57,680 bases of DNA from Planctomycetota bacterium (GTDB lineage: Bacteria > Planctomycetota > UBA1135 > UBA2386), in assembly GCA_028281765.1 (NCBI GenBank), contig JANQJF010000042.1, positions 1 to 57,680 of the forward strand. Direction: 5' to 3'. The translations under genes were made by a program, and so were the position numbers. Under the pieces are notes generated by a model, which was given only the letters and a program-made list of their open reading frames with translations, searched no databases and was not told where the DNA came from. This document shows positions 47,301 to 55,140 of this stretch, piece after piece (positions within the stretch are counted from its first letter, which is position 1; each line of letters starts with the position of its first letter).

Positions 47301-48020
47301 CGTGCGTCCGCTGCGGTCGGTGATCGTCACCGAGATCATGAGCGGGATGTCGCGCTCGCGCTCTTCGCGTACGTCGTGGAGCGCGACGATCGCGGCCTTC
47401 GAGTTGAGCGTGTCGAAGATCGTCTCGATCAGGATCACGTCCGAGCCGCCGTCGACGAGACCGCGGATCTGCGTCGCGTAGGCCTCGCGAAGCTCATCGA
47501 ACGTCGTCGCGCGAAACTCCGGTCGCTCGACGTCCGGCGAGATCGACAGCGTGCGGTTCGTAGGACCGACGGCACCGGCGACGAAGCGCGGCTTGGACGG
47601 GTCCTTCGCGGTCCACTCGTCGGCTGCTTCTCGCGCGAGTCGAGCCGCCGCGAGGTTGATCTCGTAGGCGTGCTCCTCCATGCCGTAGTCGGCCTGCGAG
47701 ATTGCGGTGCCGTTGAACGTGTTGGTCTCGATGATGTCGGCACCGGCCTCGAGATAGAGACCGTGGATGCGCCGGATGATGTCGGGCTGCGTCAGGCACA
47801 GGAGGTCGTTGTTGCCGGACTGCTCCTTCTCGACGTCGGCAAAGCGCTTGTTGCGGAACTGCTCTTCGGTGAGCTTCTCGCGCTGGATCATCGTGCCGGT
47901 CGCGCCGTCGAGCACGAGGATGCGCTGCGGAAGGATCTCGCGCAGCCGCGCCTCCGCGGTGCGAGGGTCGGGAGCGCCTTGCGCGCGTTCCGCCGTCTTG
48001 GAATCGGTGGGTGACGTCAT
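44337..48020 (-). CDS. metH: Cobalamin-dependent methionine synthase
   Basis: The 1227-aa enzyme has the full four-module length. The homocysteine/zinc module includes Cys328-Cys329 in [14 protein letters not shown] and an upstream GINCALGA. The pterin-binding module starts near [18 protein letters not shown]. The cobalamin module has the cap helices and D776-V-H778-D-I-G in [16 protein letters not shown]. The C-terminal AdoMet-reactivation module has [15 protein letters not shown]. It transfers a methyl group from methyltetrahydrofolate to homocysteine. Its start overlaps the stop of the ArsR-methyltransferase gene (ATGA), so it is the second gene of that operon. With MutAB it is the second B12 enzyme in the window. 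Confidence 0.98.
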   Translation of the reverse strand: MTSPTDSKTAERAQGAPDPRTAEARLREILPQRILVLDGATGTMIQREKLTEEQFRNKRFADVEKEQSGNNDLLCLTQPDIIRRIHGLYLEAGADIIETNTFNGTAISQADYGMEEHAYEINLAAARLAREAADEWTAKDPSKPRFVAGAVGPTNRTLSISPDVERPEFRATTFDELREAYATQIRGLVDGGSDVILIETIFDTLNSKAAIVALHDVREERERDIPLMISVTITDRSGRTLSGQTVEAFWASVAHAHPIVIGINCALGAAEMRPYMEELASMTSTFTSCYPNAGLPNAFGEYDEAPEETAELIGEFARSRFLNVAGGCCGTTPEHIRAMANAVADVAPREFASQHIGFTRFSGLEALQLHPDTSFLMVGERTNVTGSKKFANLILADDYQGALDVALSQVRGGANILDVNMDEGMLDSEHAMTTFLNLIATEPEIARIPIMIDSSKWSVIEAGLKCAQGKCFVNSISLKEGEEDFLEKARLIRRYGAGVVVMAFDETGQAETIERKVEICERAYKLLTERAGLDPHDIVFDPNILAIATGIEEHNRFAINFIEATRIIKERCPGAKISGGVSNLSFSFRGNNVVREAMHSAFLYHAIAAGMDMGIVNAGQLVVYEDIEKDLLEHVEDVLFDRRPDATERMIEFAGNIKGGGKKREVDLSWREGDYAARLGHAIIHGIVDFIEADTEEARVALPRPLDVIQGPLMDGMKIVGELFGAGKMFLPQVVKSARVMKRAVAWLTPFMEAEKSEDSGIQTRGTIVLATVKGDVHDIGKNIVGVVLGCNNYEVIDLGVMVPADKILETAIEKQADVVGLSGLITPSLDEMVYVAKEMTRRGFDVPLLIGGATTSKQHTAVKIAPEYDRESVHVQDASLVVNVMSDLLDEDLRKEFDANNRELQEELREQHAKKSQRPMIPYADARGRRLQLDWSGEAPPVPSFLGRRVLDEVSLTEISNFIDWTFFFSAWEIRGRYPKVLDDPKFGEAARELYEHGTTLLNRIIDESRLEPRGTYGFWPANSDGDDIVLFTDESRNEELLRFNMLRQQRTTDDNRPTLCLADFVAPIDSGVKDYLGAFAVTTGIGADEFAAEFEAEHDDYNAIMVKALADRCAEAYAEYLHKRVRQEWGIGDPIDMTDEDLVRERYRGIRPAFGYPACPDHTEKLKLFDLLQAPALGIDLTESCAMTPAASVSGIYFSHEKSRYFAVGEVGADQQVDYDARKAR

Positions 48021-48973
48021 GGGGAGTGCTGAGGTGTCTTGTGCGCGGATGCGATGAACGTCGCGGGCAGGTCACTGCCCTTGCCGGACTCGTGCTGTTC
48101 GATCTGAATGCGGTCGAGCCCCGCGGCGGTCATCCACTCGCGCAGCGCGTCGAGCGGGAAGCCTTGCCACAGGACGCCGAGCTCTTCCTTCATCCATTCG
48201 CGGTCGTTTTCGACGAAGTCGACGATCACGACGCGTCCGCGGTCGCGGACGACGCGTGCCATCTCGCGAATCGCCTCGGCGGGCGACCCGACGTAGTGGA
48301 GAACCATGTGCGCGAGCGCGGCGTCGACCTCGGCGTCAGCCAGGGGTAGCGCCGTCGCGTCGCCGTGCCGGAACTCGACCCCTTCGACGTGGTCCGAGTC
48401 GAGCTTGGCCTCGGCGGCCTGCAGCATGCGGCGCGAATGATCGATCGCGATCACGCGCACGCCGCAGCGCACGAGGTCCTGCGCGAGCACGCCCGTACCG
48501 GTGCCGATGTCGACGACCGAGAGGTCCGGCGGCACGAGCTTCGCGATTGCCCGCGCGCGTTGCGCGTCATCGTCGAAGACGCGCCGCATCGAATCCCACT
48601 CGGGGCCGATCGAATCGAACCACGCGCGCGTGCGGATCGCGCGTTCACGCAGGATGGTCTCGAGCGCATCGCGGTCGTTCGCGACCATCGGGTCGTCGAC
48701 GAGCGAACGCTGCGCGAGCTGCCACGCGTCGCGCCCCTCGGGCACGGCCTGCGGGACGAAGCGGTAGAACGAGTACGTCCCCTCGCGGCGATCCCGGATC
48801 CAGCCCGACTCGCGCAGGATGGACAGGTGCCGGGATACCGTCGACTGCGCCAGCCCCAGTACCCGGCAGAGGTCCTGCACCGCGAGCTCCTCGCGCTCGA
48901 GCAGCGCGAGGATCCGGATTCGGGTCGGATCGGTCAGGGTCTTGAAGACCCGCTGAAGGGCGTCCACGGTCAC
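48017..48973 (-). CDS. ArsR-type regulator fused to a SAM-dependent methyltransferase
   Basis: The protein is about 318 aa from GTG 48973. Residues about 1-85 are an ArsR winged helix ([40 protein letters not shown]). Residues about 140-310 are a class I methyltransferase (SAM motif [50 protein letters not shown]). Such fusions often precede metH and may sense SAM or SAH to control methionine-cycle genes; that role is inferred from this linkage. A short palindrome ATCCGGAT about 20 nt upstream of the start (in 48991-49000) could be an operator. The frame continues to 49234, but that part is only antisense tRNA sequence. Confidence 0.88.
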   Translation of the reverse strand: MTVDALQRVFKTLTDPTRIRILALLEREELAVQDLCRVLGLAQSTVSRHLSILRESGWIRDRREGTYSFYRFVPQAVPEGRDAWQLAQRSLVDDPMVANDRDALETILRERAIRTRAWFDSIGPEWDSMRRVFDDDAQRARAIAKLVPPDLSVVDIGTGTGVLAQDLVRCGVRVIAIDHSRRMLQAAEAKLDSDHVEGVEFRHGDATALPLADAEVDAALAHMVLHYVGSPAEAIREMARVVRDRGRVVIVDFVENDREWMKEELGVLWQGFPLDALREWMTAAGLDRIQIEQHESGKGSDLPATFIASAHKTPQHSP

Positions 48974-49105
48974 GGCAGGACTATATCGACCAATCCGGAT
49001 CAACGCATGAATCTGTCGTGGACAGAATTCCTCAGCCGTGGAGAGCGCCCCCAAGTTACTGTGCCCAAAGCACTTGAGTGTGGACTCCGACGATCGTTCG
49101 GAGCC

Positions 49106-49138
49106 AAAGAAAAAGCCGCGCGGCATGAGCCGCGCGGC
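49106..49138 (-). terminator. Intrinsic terminator of the tRNA-Ala gene
   Basis: A perfect inverted repeat GCCGCGCGGC (49129-49138 and 49115-49124) with a 4-nt loop is followed on the minus strand by TTTTTCTTT. It begins 3 nt after the tRNA 3' end and fits a Rho-independent terminator. Confidence 0.88.
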
Positions 49139-49140
49139 GT

Positions 49141-49213
49141 TGGAAGCGAGGGGAGTTGAACCCCTGACCTCTGCATTGCGAACGCAGCGCTCTACCAACT
49201 GAGCTACGCCCCC
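49141..49213 (-). tRNA. tRNA-Ala (anticodon CGC)
   Basis: The 73-nt gene folds as a standard cloverleaf: acceptor GGGGGCG/CGCTTCC including the G3-U70 wobble pair that is the alanine identity element, D arm GCTC-AGTTGGTA-GAGC, anticodon stem CTGCG/TGCAG with loop TTCGCAA (anticodon CGC, reads GCG), T arm AGGGG-TTCAACT-CCCCT, discriminator A73. CCA is not encoded. GCG is a favoured codon in this GC-rich genome. A strong terminator follows immediately. Confidence 0.96.
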
Positions 49214-49322
49214 GCGATGGAGGGCCGGAACCATAGCTATCTGACGCGCAGAAGGGAAGGGGTTTTGGCCCGTCCGGGGGCCGGATCGCGCCGAGTCGCC
49301 GTTCCCGGCTCAGAGCCGTCGA

Positions 49323-50438
49323 TCAGCGGAGCGGCGACACCGACTGGTCCTCGACCGCGACCGGCACGAGGACGCTCGGCCGACGGCTGCCGCGACGCAC
49401 GATCCCGGGATTGGGCTCTCGGGAGTGCGGCAGGCGCGTGCCGGCAACGACCAGCCGAGACTCCTCGTGCGTCGCGATCAGGTCTCCTCCGACGACGACC
49501 GCGCCGAGCACGGTGGCCGAGTTGCTCGACACCACACAGTCACTCGTCGCCACCAGCGAAGCGTCGATCGAAACGACCTGCTTCGCGTCGTCTTCGACGA
49601 GTCCGAGGAAGACATTGCCGCTCCCTTCGCTCCACTCCCCGATGTCCGATGCTTCGGCGACGATCGTCAGTCGGCCACTACCGATGCACGCGAGCGATCG
49701 ACCCAGGTACACGTTGCCGCGCACGACGAGCGTCGCAGGCCGCGCGAGTTCGATCTGCAGAGTGCCGCGTCCGCGTTCCACCCACAGGTTTCCGTCGACG
49801 ACGAGAATCCCACTCTCGCCGAAGCGCGGACGCAACACTCCGTCCGGATCCGCCTCGAGACGGTAGTCCGACTGGTCCGTGCCGTTCCGCAAATGCAGCA
49901 GCGCGATCGACACGTCGTGGACGAACGACTTGCAGCCCGCCGCCGTGACGTCGCGTCGATTGCAGGCGGACAGGTCCACGCGCGGGAAGTCCGACGCTTT
50001 CGTCGCCGAGAGCGCGAACTCGTCGTCGAAGAGCGATCGATTCACCTCACCGAGGACCGAGAGCGGGCGACGCAGCGTCGGCGGCAACGAACCGGACAAG
50101 ATCTCGCACATGAACGAGTACGAGCGCCCCTTCGGCACCGCGACCTCGATCTCGATCCAGCGACGGTCACCAGACCTGCGCTGCACGAGGGAACTGCGCA
50201 GCCCACCCACCATGCGCTGGTCGGAGCAGCCGACGTGCATCGCGAAGTCCTGCGCATGCTGCTCGGCGACCGCGAGCGCAAGACCGGCTTCCACCTCACC
50301 TCGACTCTGGGCCACCTCGGAGACCGATTGCGCCGTCAGGACGAGCATCGTGACGATCGCCACGCTGCCGATGCCGACCGCCGTGAATTGCCACGTTTCG
50401 ACGCACGCGACCAGGAATCGTCGCAGCGTCGATCTCAA
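49323..50438 (-). CDS. Single-pass membrane protein with beta-rich exterior (pilus-assembly PilX-like outline)
   Basis: The 371-aa protein starts with TTG at 50438, overlapping the stop of the preceding gene (TTGA). It has an N-terminal membrane helix (about 17-37, VGIGSVAIVTMLVLTAQSV) followed by Glu/Ala-rich helix sequence like that of PilX-type minor pilin proteins (AQSRGEVEAGLALAVAEQHA). The C-terminal half has repeated hydrophobic strands (ESGILVVDGNLWVERGRGTL, ATLVVRGNVYLG, ATVLGAVVVGGDLIATHE), suggesting a beta-solenoid. It is the third gene of an overlapping trio and sits close to a tRNA. The pilus link is tentative. Confidence 0.7.
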   Translation of the reverse strand: MRSTLRRFLVACVETWQFTAVGIGSVAIVTMLVLTAQSVSEVAQSRGEVEAGLALAVAEQHAQDFAMHVGCSDQRMVGGLRSSLVQRRSGDRRWIEIEVAVPKGRSYSFMCEILSGSLPPTLRRPLSVLGEVNRSLFDDEFALSATKASDFPRVDLSACNRRDVTAAGCKSFVHDVSIALLHLRNGTDQSDYRLEADPDGVLRPRFGESGILVVDGNLWVERGRGTLQIELARPATLVVRGNVYLGRSLACIGSGRLTIVAEASDIGEWSEGSGNVFLGLVEDDAKQVVSIDASLVATSDCVVSSNSATVLGAVVVGGDLIATHEESRLVVAGTRLPHSREPNPGIVRRGSRRPSVLVPVAVEDQSVSPLR

Positions 50439-50845
50439 CGCCCAGACCCCGCGACGTGCTGTCCGACGTCGACTAGGACGAGCGCTGGTCCGGTCGCGCG
50501 CGTTTCGATCGCCGGCCGGAGCTTGCTCGAGATCTCCGCGCGATCCCAGAGCACCTGCAACTTGCGCAACGAGTCGCGCGCCTCCTCCATGGCCCTACCG
50601 CGATCCGAAGCATCCAGCTCGTTCACGCGTTCGACGCGTCCGGCGAGCGACGAGTAGGTACGCATCGCGGCGCGCCGAGTGTCGACCACGTCGATCGCTT
50701 CGCGACGCACCGGTTCGATCGTGGCGAACGCGAACACGAGTGCGCCGAGAACCAGCACCCCCTGCGTCAGATCCATCCACAGTCCCGGGCGCTTGTACGG
50801 AATGCACGGCCGGTACACTTCGGGCCGCGCATCCGTGGAACTCAT
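50435..50845 (-). CDS. Small single-pass membrane protein, middle gene of an overlapping trio
   Basis: The 136-aa protein has a short cytoplasmic N terminus (MSSTDARPEVYRPCIPYKRP), one membrane helix (about 24-43, MDLTQGVLVLGALVFAFATI) and a helical, charged C-terminal half likely to form a coiled coil (SLAGRVERVNELDASDRGRA). It overlaps both neighbours by 4 nt (ATGA, TTGA), so expression is tightly coupled. No family was recognised. Confidence 0.7.
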   Translation of the reverse strand: MSSTDARPEVYRPCIPYKRPGLWMDLTQGVLVLGALVFAFATIEPVRREAIDVVDTRRAAMRTYSSLAGRVERVNELDASDRGRAMEEARDSLRKLQVLWDRAEISSKLRPAIETRATGPALVLVDVGQHVAGSGR

Positions 50846-51369
50846 CGAGCGACGGTCTCGAGATTCTGCGCCTCGGCGTCGGACGACTCCGCGCCCTCAC
50901 CTTCTTGCTTGCGAACGCGAACGACGTCGCCACCGGTCGTGGCGCCGGCCGGCGGGTTCTCGTTCAGCCAATCGAGCGTCGTGTTGAACTCCTCCGCGAT
51001 CTCCGTGAGGTAGTCACCCTTCCGCAAGGTCACGCGGAATCCGATGTCACCAGTGCGGATGCGTTCGAGTGACTTGCACAAGCGGTATGCCGGCCCCGCG
51101 ATGCGGTGCGAGAAGCGCAAGCCCTGCACGGCCATCACGAGGCTGCAGATCACGAAGAACACGAGTACCGACACGAGCAGCGGAATGAGGCTCGGCAGCT
51201 CGGCCTCGACCCTCAGCGACTCGGTCAGGAGTTGGCGGCAGAACACCGCAACCAACATCGTGGAGACCGCGAGCCCGATCGTCGGAACGAGGATCACGGC
51301 GAAGATAATGCGACGCTGAACGGCCTTGTTGACGATCAGCGCTCGTCTGCGATTCCGTGGTTGGTCCAT
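50842..51369 (-). CDS. Two-helix membrane protein with HAMP-like segment
   Basis: The 175-aa protein starts at ATG 51369; an upstream ATG at 51429 is possible. Two membrane helices (about 21-45 and 63-86) flank a short periplasmic loop. The cytoplasmic part begins with a HAMP-like linker (FSHRIAGPAYRLCKSLERIR, TGDIGFRVTLRKGDYLTEIA) of the type used to pass signals through membranes, then a short acidic tail. There is no kinase or chemotaxis output domain. It is the first gene of the trio, 167 bp divergent from the MinD/FlhG-like ATPase. Confidence 0.75.
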   Translation of the reverse strand: MDQPRNRRRALIVNKAVQRRIIFAVILVPTIGLAVSTMLVAVFCRQLLTESLRVEAELPSLIPLLVSVLVFFVICSLVMAVQGLRFSHRIAGPAYRLCKSLERIRTGDIGFRVTLRKGDYLTEIAEEFNTTLDWLNENPPAGATTGGDVVRVRKQEGEGAESSDAEAQNLETVAR

Positions 51370-51536
51370 GCGGCGGAGTTTTCGTTGCCCCGGCGCCGGT
51401 TCGGTGGCGCCCACAGAATCAGTCGGCAATCCAGCTCAGAGTTTTGAAGCGTTCTCGGGCAAAAGATCTGACCCCGGTTTTGCCGATCTGAGCAGAGGAT
51501 TCGGGGACCTGAATCCCAGTTGGAGAGAGACGCTAT

Positions 51537-52376
51537 ATGGATTCATTCTCTGCAAACACCGACTCGCCCCATGACAACGAAGAGGTGGTGATCCGCGACC
51601 CCGAGAGTGATGGTCTCGCGACCATATTCTCGGTCTGCTCGGGAAAGGGCGGCGTGGGCAAGACTTCCATGAGCGTCAACCTGGCGACGGAGTTTTCGAG
51701 CCGTGGTTACCGCACGATCGTCGTCGACGCAGACCTCGGGTTGTCGAACACGCACATCCTCGCCGGGCTGAAGCCGGAGAAGACACTGTCGGACTACCTC
51801 GAGGGCTCGGTCGAGCTCGCGGACATCATCATGGACGGTCCGTGCGGGGTGAAATACATCTCCGGCGGCAGTGGCGTCCGGGAGATGGCCGACCTCGACT
51901 CCAGCGGGCGCAACAGCATCTTGGATGCGATCCAGTCGATCCGGCCGCACTGCGACCTGGTGATCGTGGATACCGCGGCAGGCATCTCACGAGCCGTCAC
52001 GGACTTCGTGTCGATCAGTGATCACACGATCGTGGTCACGACCAGCAACTTCGCTGCGATCGCCGACGCATACGGGATCATCAAAGTCGTCGTGCAGGAC
52101 GGCTACAAGAACTCGCTGCACCTCGCGATCAACCGAGTGCGTTCGCCGGAAGAAGGTGAGCAGGTCTACAAGAAGCTGAAAGGCTGCACGGAACGGTTTT
52201 TGAGCTTCGACCTCAACTGGCTCGGATTGCTGCCGGAAGATAACAGCGTGGAAGGTGCAGTGCTGAAGCGACTGCCCTTCTGCGAGGCGTTCCCGGCGAG
52301 CGTCGCGACTCGATACCTCAAGAAGCTTGCAACGGCGCTCGAGCGTTACTTGACCTCGGTGCCACTCACCAGCTGA
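51537..52376 (+). CDS. MinD/ParA-family ATPase, FlhG/FleN-like
   Basis: The 279-aa protein has the deviant Walker A motif KGGVGKT (37-43) with the signature Lys, switch I-type VVDADLGLSNTHILAG and Walker B-like LVIVDTAAGIS. The DADLG-SN-H combination and overall length match FlhG/FleN (YlxH), which limits polar flagella number; MinD or pole-organising ATPases are alternatives. A GGAGAG ribosome site lies 10 nt upstream of the start. No flagellar genes are in view. It is divergent from three membrane-protein genes that could be its partners. It precedes the HU gene by 97 nt. Confidence 0.88.
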   Translation: MDSFSANTDSPHDNEEVVIRDPESDGLATIFSVCSGKGGVGKTSMSVNLATEFSSRGYRTIVVDADLGLSNTHILAGLKPEKTLSDYLEGSVELADIIMDGPCGVKYISGGSGVREMADLDSSGRNSILDAIQSIRPHCDLVIVDTAAGISRAVTDFVSISDHTIVVTTSNFAAIADAYGIIKVVVQDGYKNSLHLAINRVRSPEEGEQVYKKLKGCTERFLSFDLNWLGLLPEDNSVEGAVLKRLPFCEAFPASVATRYLKKLATALERYLTSVPLTS

Positions 52377-52473
52377 CGAGAGTCGATCGAAACCAAGTCG
52401 GGGAAGGCAAGGGAACTGCTCTGTTGCAGTCTCCGGGTTGGAGAGCGCTTTCAGGGGAAGAAGAGAACAAGGG

Positions 52474-52938
52474 ATGACTCGCGTGACTGATCACAACTCA
52501 AGTGGCGACGTGCAGGTGCGCAACAGCTCTGCACAAGGCGGCCAGGGCGACGCACAAGACCGGCCTGCTGCGGCGGCGGAAGCTTTCGGGCGTCAAGCCA
52601 ACAAAGGCATTCTGGCGGACCGCGTGGCGCAGGAACTCAATGTGCCGCGTCGCACCGCCGCGCGCGTCCTCGACGCGGTCTTGGATTCTGTCCGTGAACT
52701 GCTGCGTTCGCGCGGCAAGGTCGCGGTCAAGGGATTCGGCACTTTCGAGCGCAAGATCCGCAAGGGCCGCGCCTACAAGCACCCGCTGACCGGCAAGAGC
52801 ATCGACGTCGCGGACAAGGAGACGATCCTGTTCAAGCCGAGCGACCAGCTCATCCGGGACACCAAGACCGGCGCCCAGCCGAAGCCGCGCAAGAACGCCG
52901 GCCGGAGCAAGCCCGAAGACCTGCTCTTCAAGGGCTGA
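52474..52938 (+). CDS. HU/IHF-family DNA-binding protein with N- and C-terminal extensions
   Basis: The protein has 154 aa versus about 90 for ordinary HU. The HU core is at about 42-130 (NKGILADRVAQELNVPRRTA, KVAVKGFGTFERKIRKGRAY, HPLTGKSI, ETILFKPSDQL). It is preceded by about 40 residues rich in Asn/Gln/Ala/Gly and followed by a basic tail (QPKPRKNAGRSKPEDLLFKG). HU proteins bend and bind DNA; the tail may add DNA contacts. ATG 52474 is preferred over TTG 52438. Confidence 0.9.
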   Translation: MTRVTDHNSSGDVQVRNSSAQGGQGDAQDRPAAAAEAFGRQANKGILADRVAQELNVPRRTAARVLDAVLDSVRELLRSRGKVAVKGFGTFERKIRKGRAYKHPLTGKSIDVADKETILFKPSDQLIRDTKTGAQPKPRKNAGRSKPEDLLFKG

Positions 52939-53016
52939 TTTGCCGCGACGCCGCGCGGGGGGAATTCCCTGAGAAAGCCCCCCGGCGAGGCGGCGGAGAC
53001 ACGATATCCTGCCGCT

Positions 53017-53886
53017 GTGGCAAACGGACGACAGTCGATCGCGGCCGCCTGCATCCAATTCGATGTGCGCCGCGGAGAAGTCGATCACAATCGACGCACC
53101 GCCGAAGCAGGCCTACGCCGCGCGGCGGCCGAGGGAGTGCGACTGGCCGTGCTCCCGGAGATGTGGACGACCTCGTTCAACGGCCGGCCGAGCGACGAAC
53201 TGTTGAAGGCCTCAGCGGAAGCCGAGGATGCGATCGTGCGCCTGTCGAGCGAGCTCGACATGATCATCGTCGGCGGCGGCCCCGTCGCCGACGAAGGCAA
53301 GGTGTTCAACCGGGCGCTCGTCGCGGAGAACGGCGAGGTCACCGGGGACTACCGCAAGGTGCACCTGTTCTCGCCCAACGCGGAACATCGATACCACGAC
53401 GCCGGCCACGAGCCGCTGATCGTCGACACCGACATCGGCCGAATCGGCGTCGTGATCTGCTACGACATCCGCTTCCCGGAACTGATCCGCTACTACTTCT
53501 ATCGCAACGTCGAGATCCTCTGCGTGCCGTCGCAGTGGCCGGAAGCGCGCGCGGATCACTGGCGCATCCTCGCGAAGGCCCGCGCCATCGAGAACGAGAT
53601 GTTCGTCGTCGGTTGCAACCGCACCGGCTCCGAGACGTCGCAGAAGAACGGCGAGGAAGCACTCGTCTTCCCGGGCGACAGCCGCATCGTCGACCCGATG
53701 GGCAAGGTCGTCTCGGCCGGCTCCGGCGAAAGCGAGCCGTTGATTGGCGAGCTCGAGATGCGTCGCGTGCGGACGATGCGGCGCATCCTGCCGGTCGCCA
53801 AGGATCGGCGACCGCAGGTCTACTCCGAGCTGTGGAACGACGTCTGGTCGACGCTCGACCAACCGGACGAAGCGCCGCAGTCCTGA
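53017..53886 (+). CDS. Carbon-nitrogen hydrolase (nitrilase superfamily, omega-amidase-like)
   Basis: The 289-aa protein starts at GTG 53017. The catalytic triad of the superfamily is visible: Glu48 (VLPEMW), Lys114 (YRKVHLF) and Cys148 (VICYDIRFPELIRYY). The MW-T/S-F sequence after Glu48 and the CYDIRFPE block match the Nit2/omega-amidase-like branch, which hydrolyses alpha-ketoglutaramate and similar amides. Cytoplasmic. Its end faces the convergent sigma factor gene across 6 nt. The exact substrate cannot be fixed by sequence alone. Confidence 0.93.
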   Translation: MANGRQSIAAACIQFDVRRGEVDHNRRTAEAGLRRAAAEGVRLAVLPEMWTTSFNGRPSDELLKASAEAEDAIVRLSSELDMIIVGGGPVADEGKVFNRALVAENGEVTGDYRKVHLFSPNAEHRYHDAGHEPLIVDTDIGRIGVVICYDIRFPELIRYYFYRNVEILCVPSQWPEARADHWRILAKARAIENEMFVVGCNRTGSETSQKNGEEALVFPGDSRIVDPMGKVVSAGSGESEPLIGELEMRRVRTMRRILPVAKDRRPQVYSELWNDVWSTLDQPDEAPQS

Positions 53887-53892
53887 CGCGAC

Positions 53893-55029
53893 TCAGCCGG
53901 CAAACGCGACGAGGCGACGGCGCAGCTCCGGACGCTGCAAGCGACCGAGCGCCGCGTTCTGCAGCTGTCGCACGCGCTCTGCGGTGATACCCAGATCAGC
54001 CGCGATCTCCGCGAGCGTCTCCGGCTCTTCGCCACTGAGCCCGAAGCGACGGCGCAGAATCAGCCCCTCGCGCTTCGGCAGCTCGTCTAGCACGTCACGC
54101 AGCGCTTCGACGAGATCGTCTCCATCCGACGCGCGCTCCTCGATCGGCGCGATGTGGTCGTCCGGAAGGTTCTGCCCCATCGACGAGTCGTCGTCGAAAG
54201 CGGGGGCGTCCAAGCTGACGGTCATCCGGCGAGTCGCGAGGATCTCTTCAACTCGATCGGCCGTCATGTCGACCGCGGCACCGACCGTGTCGTTGGAAGG
54301 CCACTCGCCGGTCTTACGGTAGAGCTCCTCACGGACGCGCTGGATCTTCCGGTGGGCCTTCTGGACCCAGACGGGCAGCCGCACGGTGCGGGAGGCGTCG
54401 TAGAGGTTCTTCAGGATCGCCTGGTGGATCCAGTATTGGGCGTAGGTGTTGAAGCGCACGTCGCGGCGCCAGTCGAAGCCCTCGATCGCCTGGAACAGCG
54501 ACGCGTTGGCCTCCTGGATCAGGTCGAGTTCGTCGACGCCGAGACCGCGGTAGCGGTTCACCTTGCCGAAGACGAGGTGCAGGCTTCGCTCGACGTAGAG
54601 GTTCCGCAGGGCTTCGAGCTCACTGCGGCATTGCGCCAGATACTCCACCGACTTCGCCGAAGCCCGCTCGGGGAGCGGACCGGCGCCGAACAGCCTCTCG
54701 TCGGCCTCGGTAGCCGTGAATCCCACTCGTCGGAGCGCGTCGTGCACGCGCGCCTTCAGGAATTCGTAGCGCCGCGCCATCCGAAACTCGTCGGACCGCT
54801 CCATCCGCGGCAGGCGTCGCACCTGCTGCTGGTAGAGTTCGGACCAGGACACGCGCGATTCGATCAGGTGCTCGAGGGAGATCGCCTGCGGAACTTCGAT
54901 CTCCGCATTCGAGCTCCGCAGCTCCTTGACCACGCGCTTGACGCGCTTGTCCCATTCTTGGGTTGAAACATCCAGGCGCTCGTCCAATTTGTCGAGCGAC
55001 CAGCGATTTAGCTCAGTTCGCCGTCCCAT
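53893..55029 (-). CDS. Sigma-70 family RNA polymerase sigma factor (group 2/3-like)
   Basis: The 378-aa protein shows region 2 (LHLVFGKVNRYRGLGVDELD, then GFDWRRDVRFNTYAQYWI, including the -10 recognition helix), region 3 and region 4 (EGLILRRRFGLSGEEPETLA and the helix-turn-helix ITAERVRQLQNAALGRL). Region 1.2 is diverged, and an N-terminal 100-residue charged helical part lacks similarity to RpoD 1.1. It is too short for the housekeeping RpoD and more like an alternative sigma factor of the RpoS/SigB-related range. No anti-sigma gene is adjacent. Confidence 0.9.
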   Translation of the reverse strand: MGRRTELNRWSLDKLDERLDVSTQEWDKRVKRVVKELRSSNAEIEVPQAISLEHLIESRVSWSELYQQQVRRLPRMERSDEFRMARRYEFLKARVHDALRRVGFTATEADERLFGAGPLPERASAKSVEYLAQCRSELEALRNLYVERSLHLVFGKVNRYRGLGVDELDLIQEANASLFQAIEGFDWRRDVRFNTYAQYWIHQAILKNLYDASRTVRLPVWVQKAHRKIQRVREELYRKTGEWPSNDTVGAAVDMTADRVEEILATRRMTVSLDAPAFDDDSSMGQNLPDDHIAPIEERASDGDDLVEALRDVLDELPKREGLILRRRFGLSGEEPETLAEIAADLGITAERVRQLQNAALGRLQRPELRRRLVAFAG

Positions 55030-55140
55030 CAGCCCGCCTCAGTAGGTTCAGTCATCAGAACCTCTGAATACGCCGGATCCTCCCGAAGGTTCACAAAGAG
55101 AGCTCCGGGATGAGATCCACCCCTTGGGATGGGCGCCTTG

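Noticed and set aside
44415..48014. Long plus-strand frames across metH
   Set aside because: Shadow frames of a highly conserved 1227-aa gene; composition is repetitive Arg/Asp/Val/Leu with no motifs.
48974..49140. SAM, SAH or cobalamin riboswitch upstream of the metH operon
   Set aside because: No recognisable core sequences; the strong hairpin there is the tRNA terminator on the same strand.
48974..49234. N-terminal extension of the ArsR-methyltransferase frame
   Set aside because: The extra residues are the antisense reading of the tRNA-Ala gene and its terminator, a common artefact; the ArsR domain begins just after GTG 48973.
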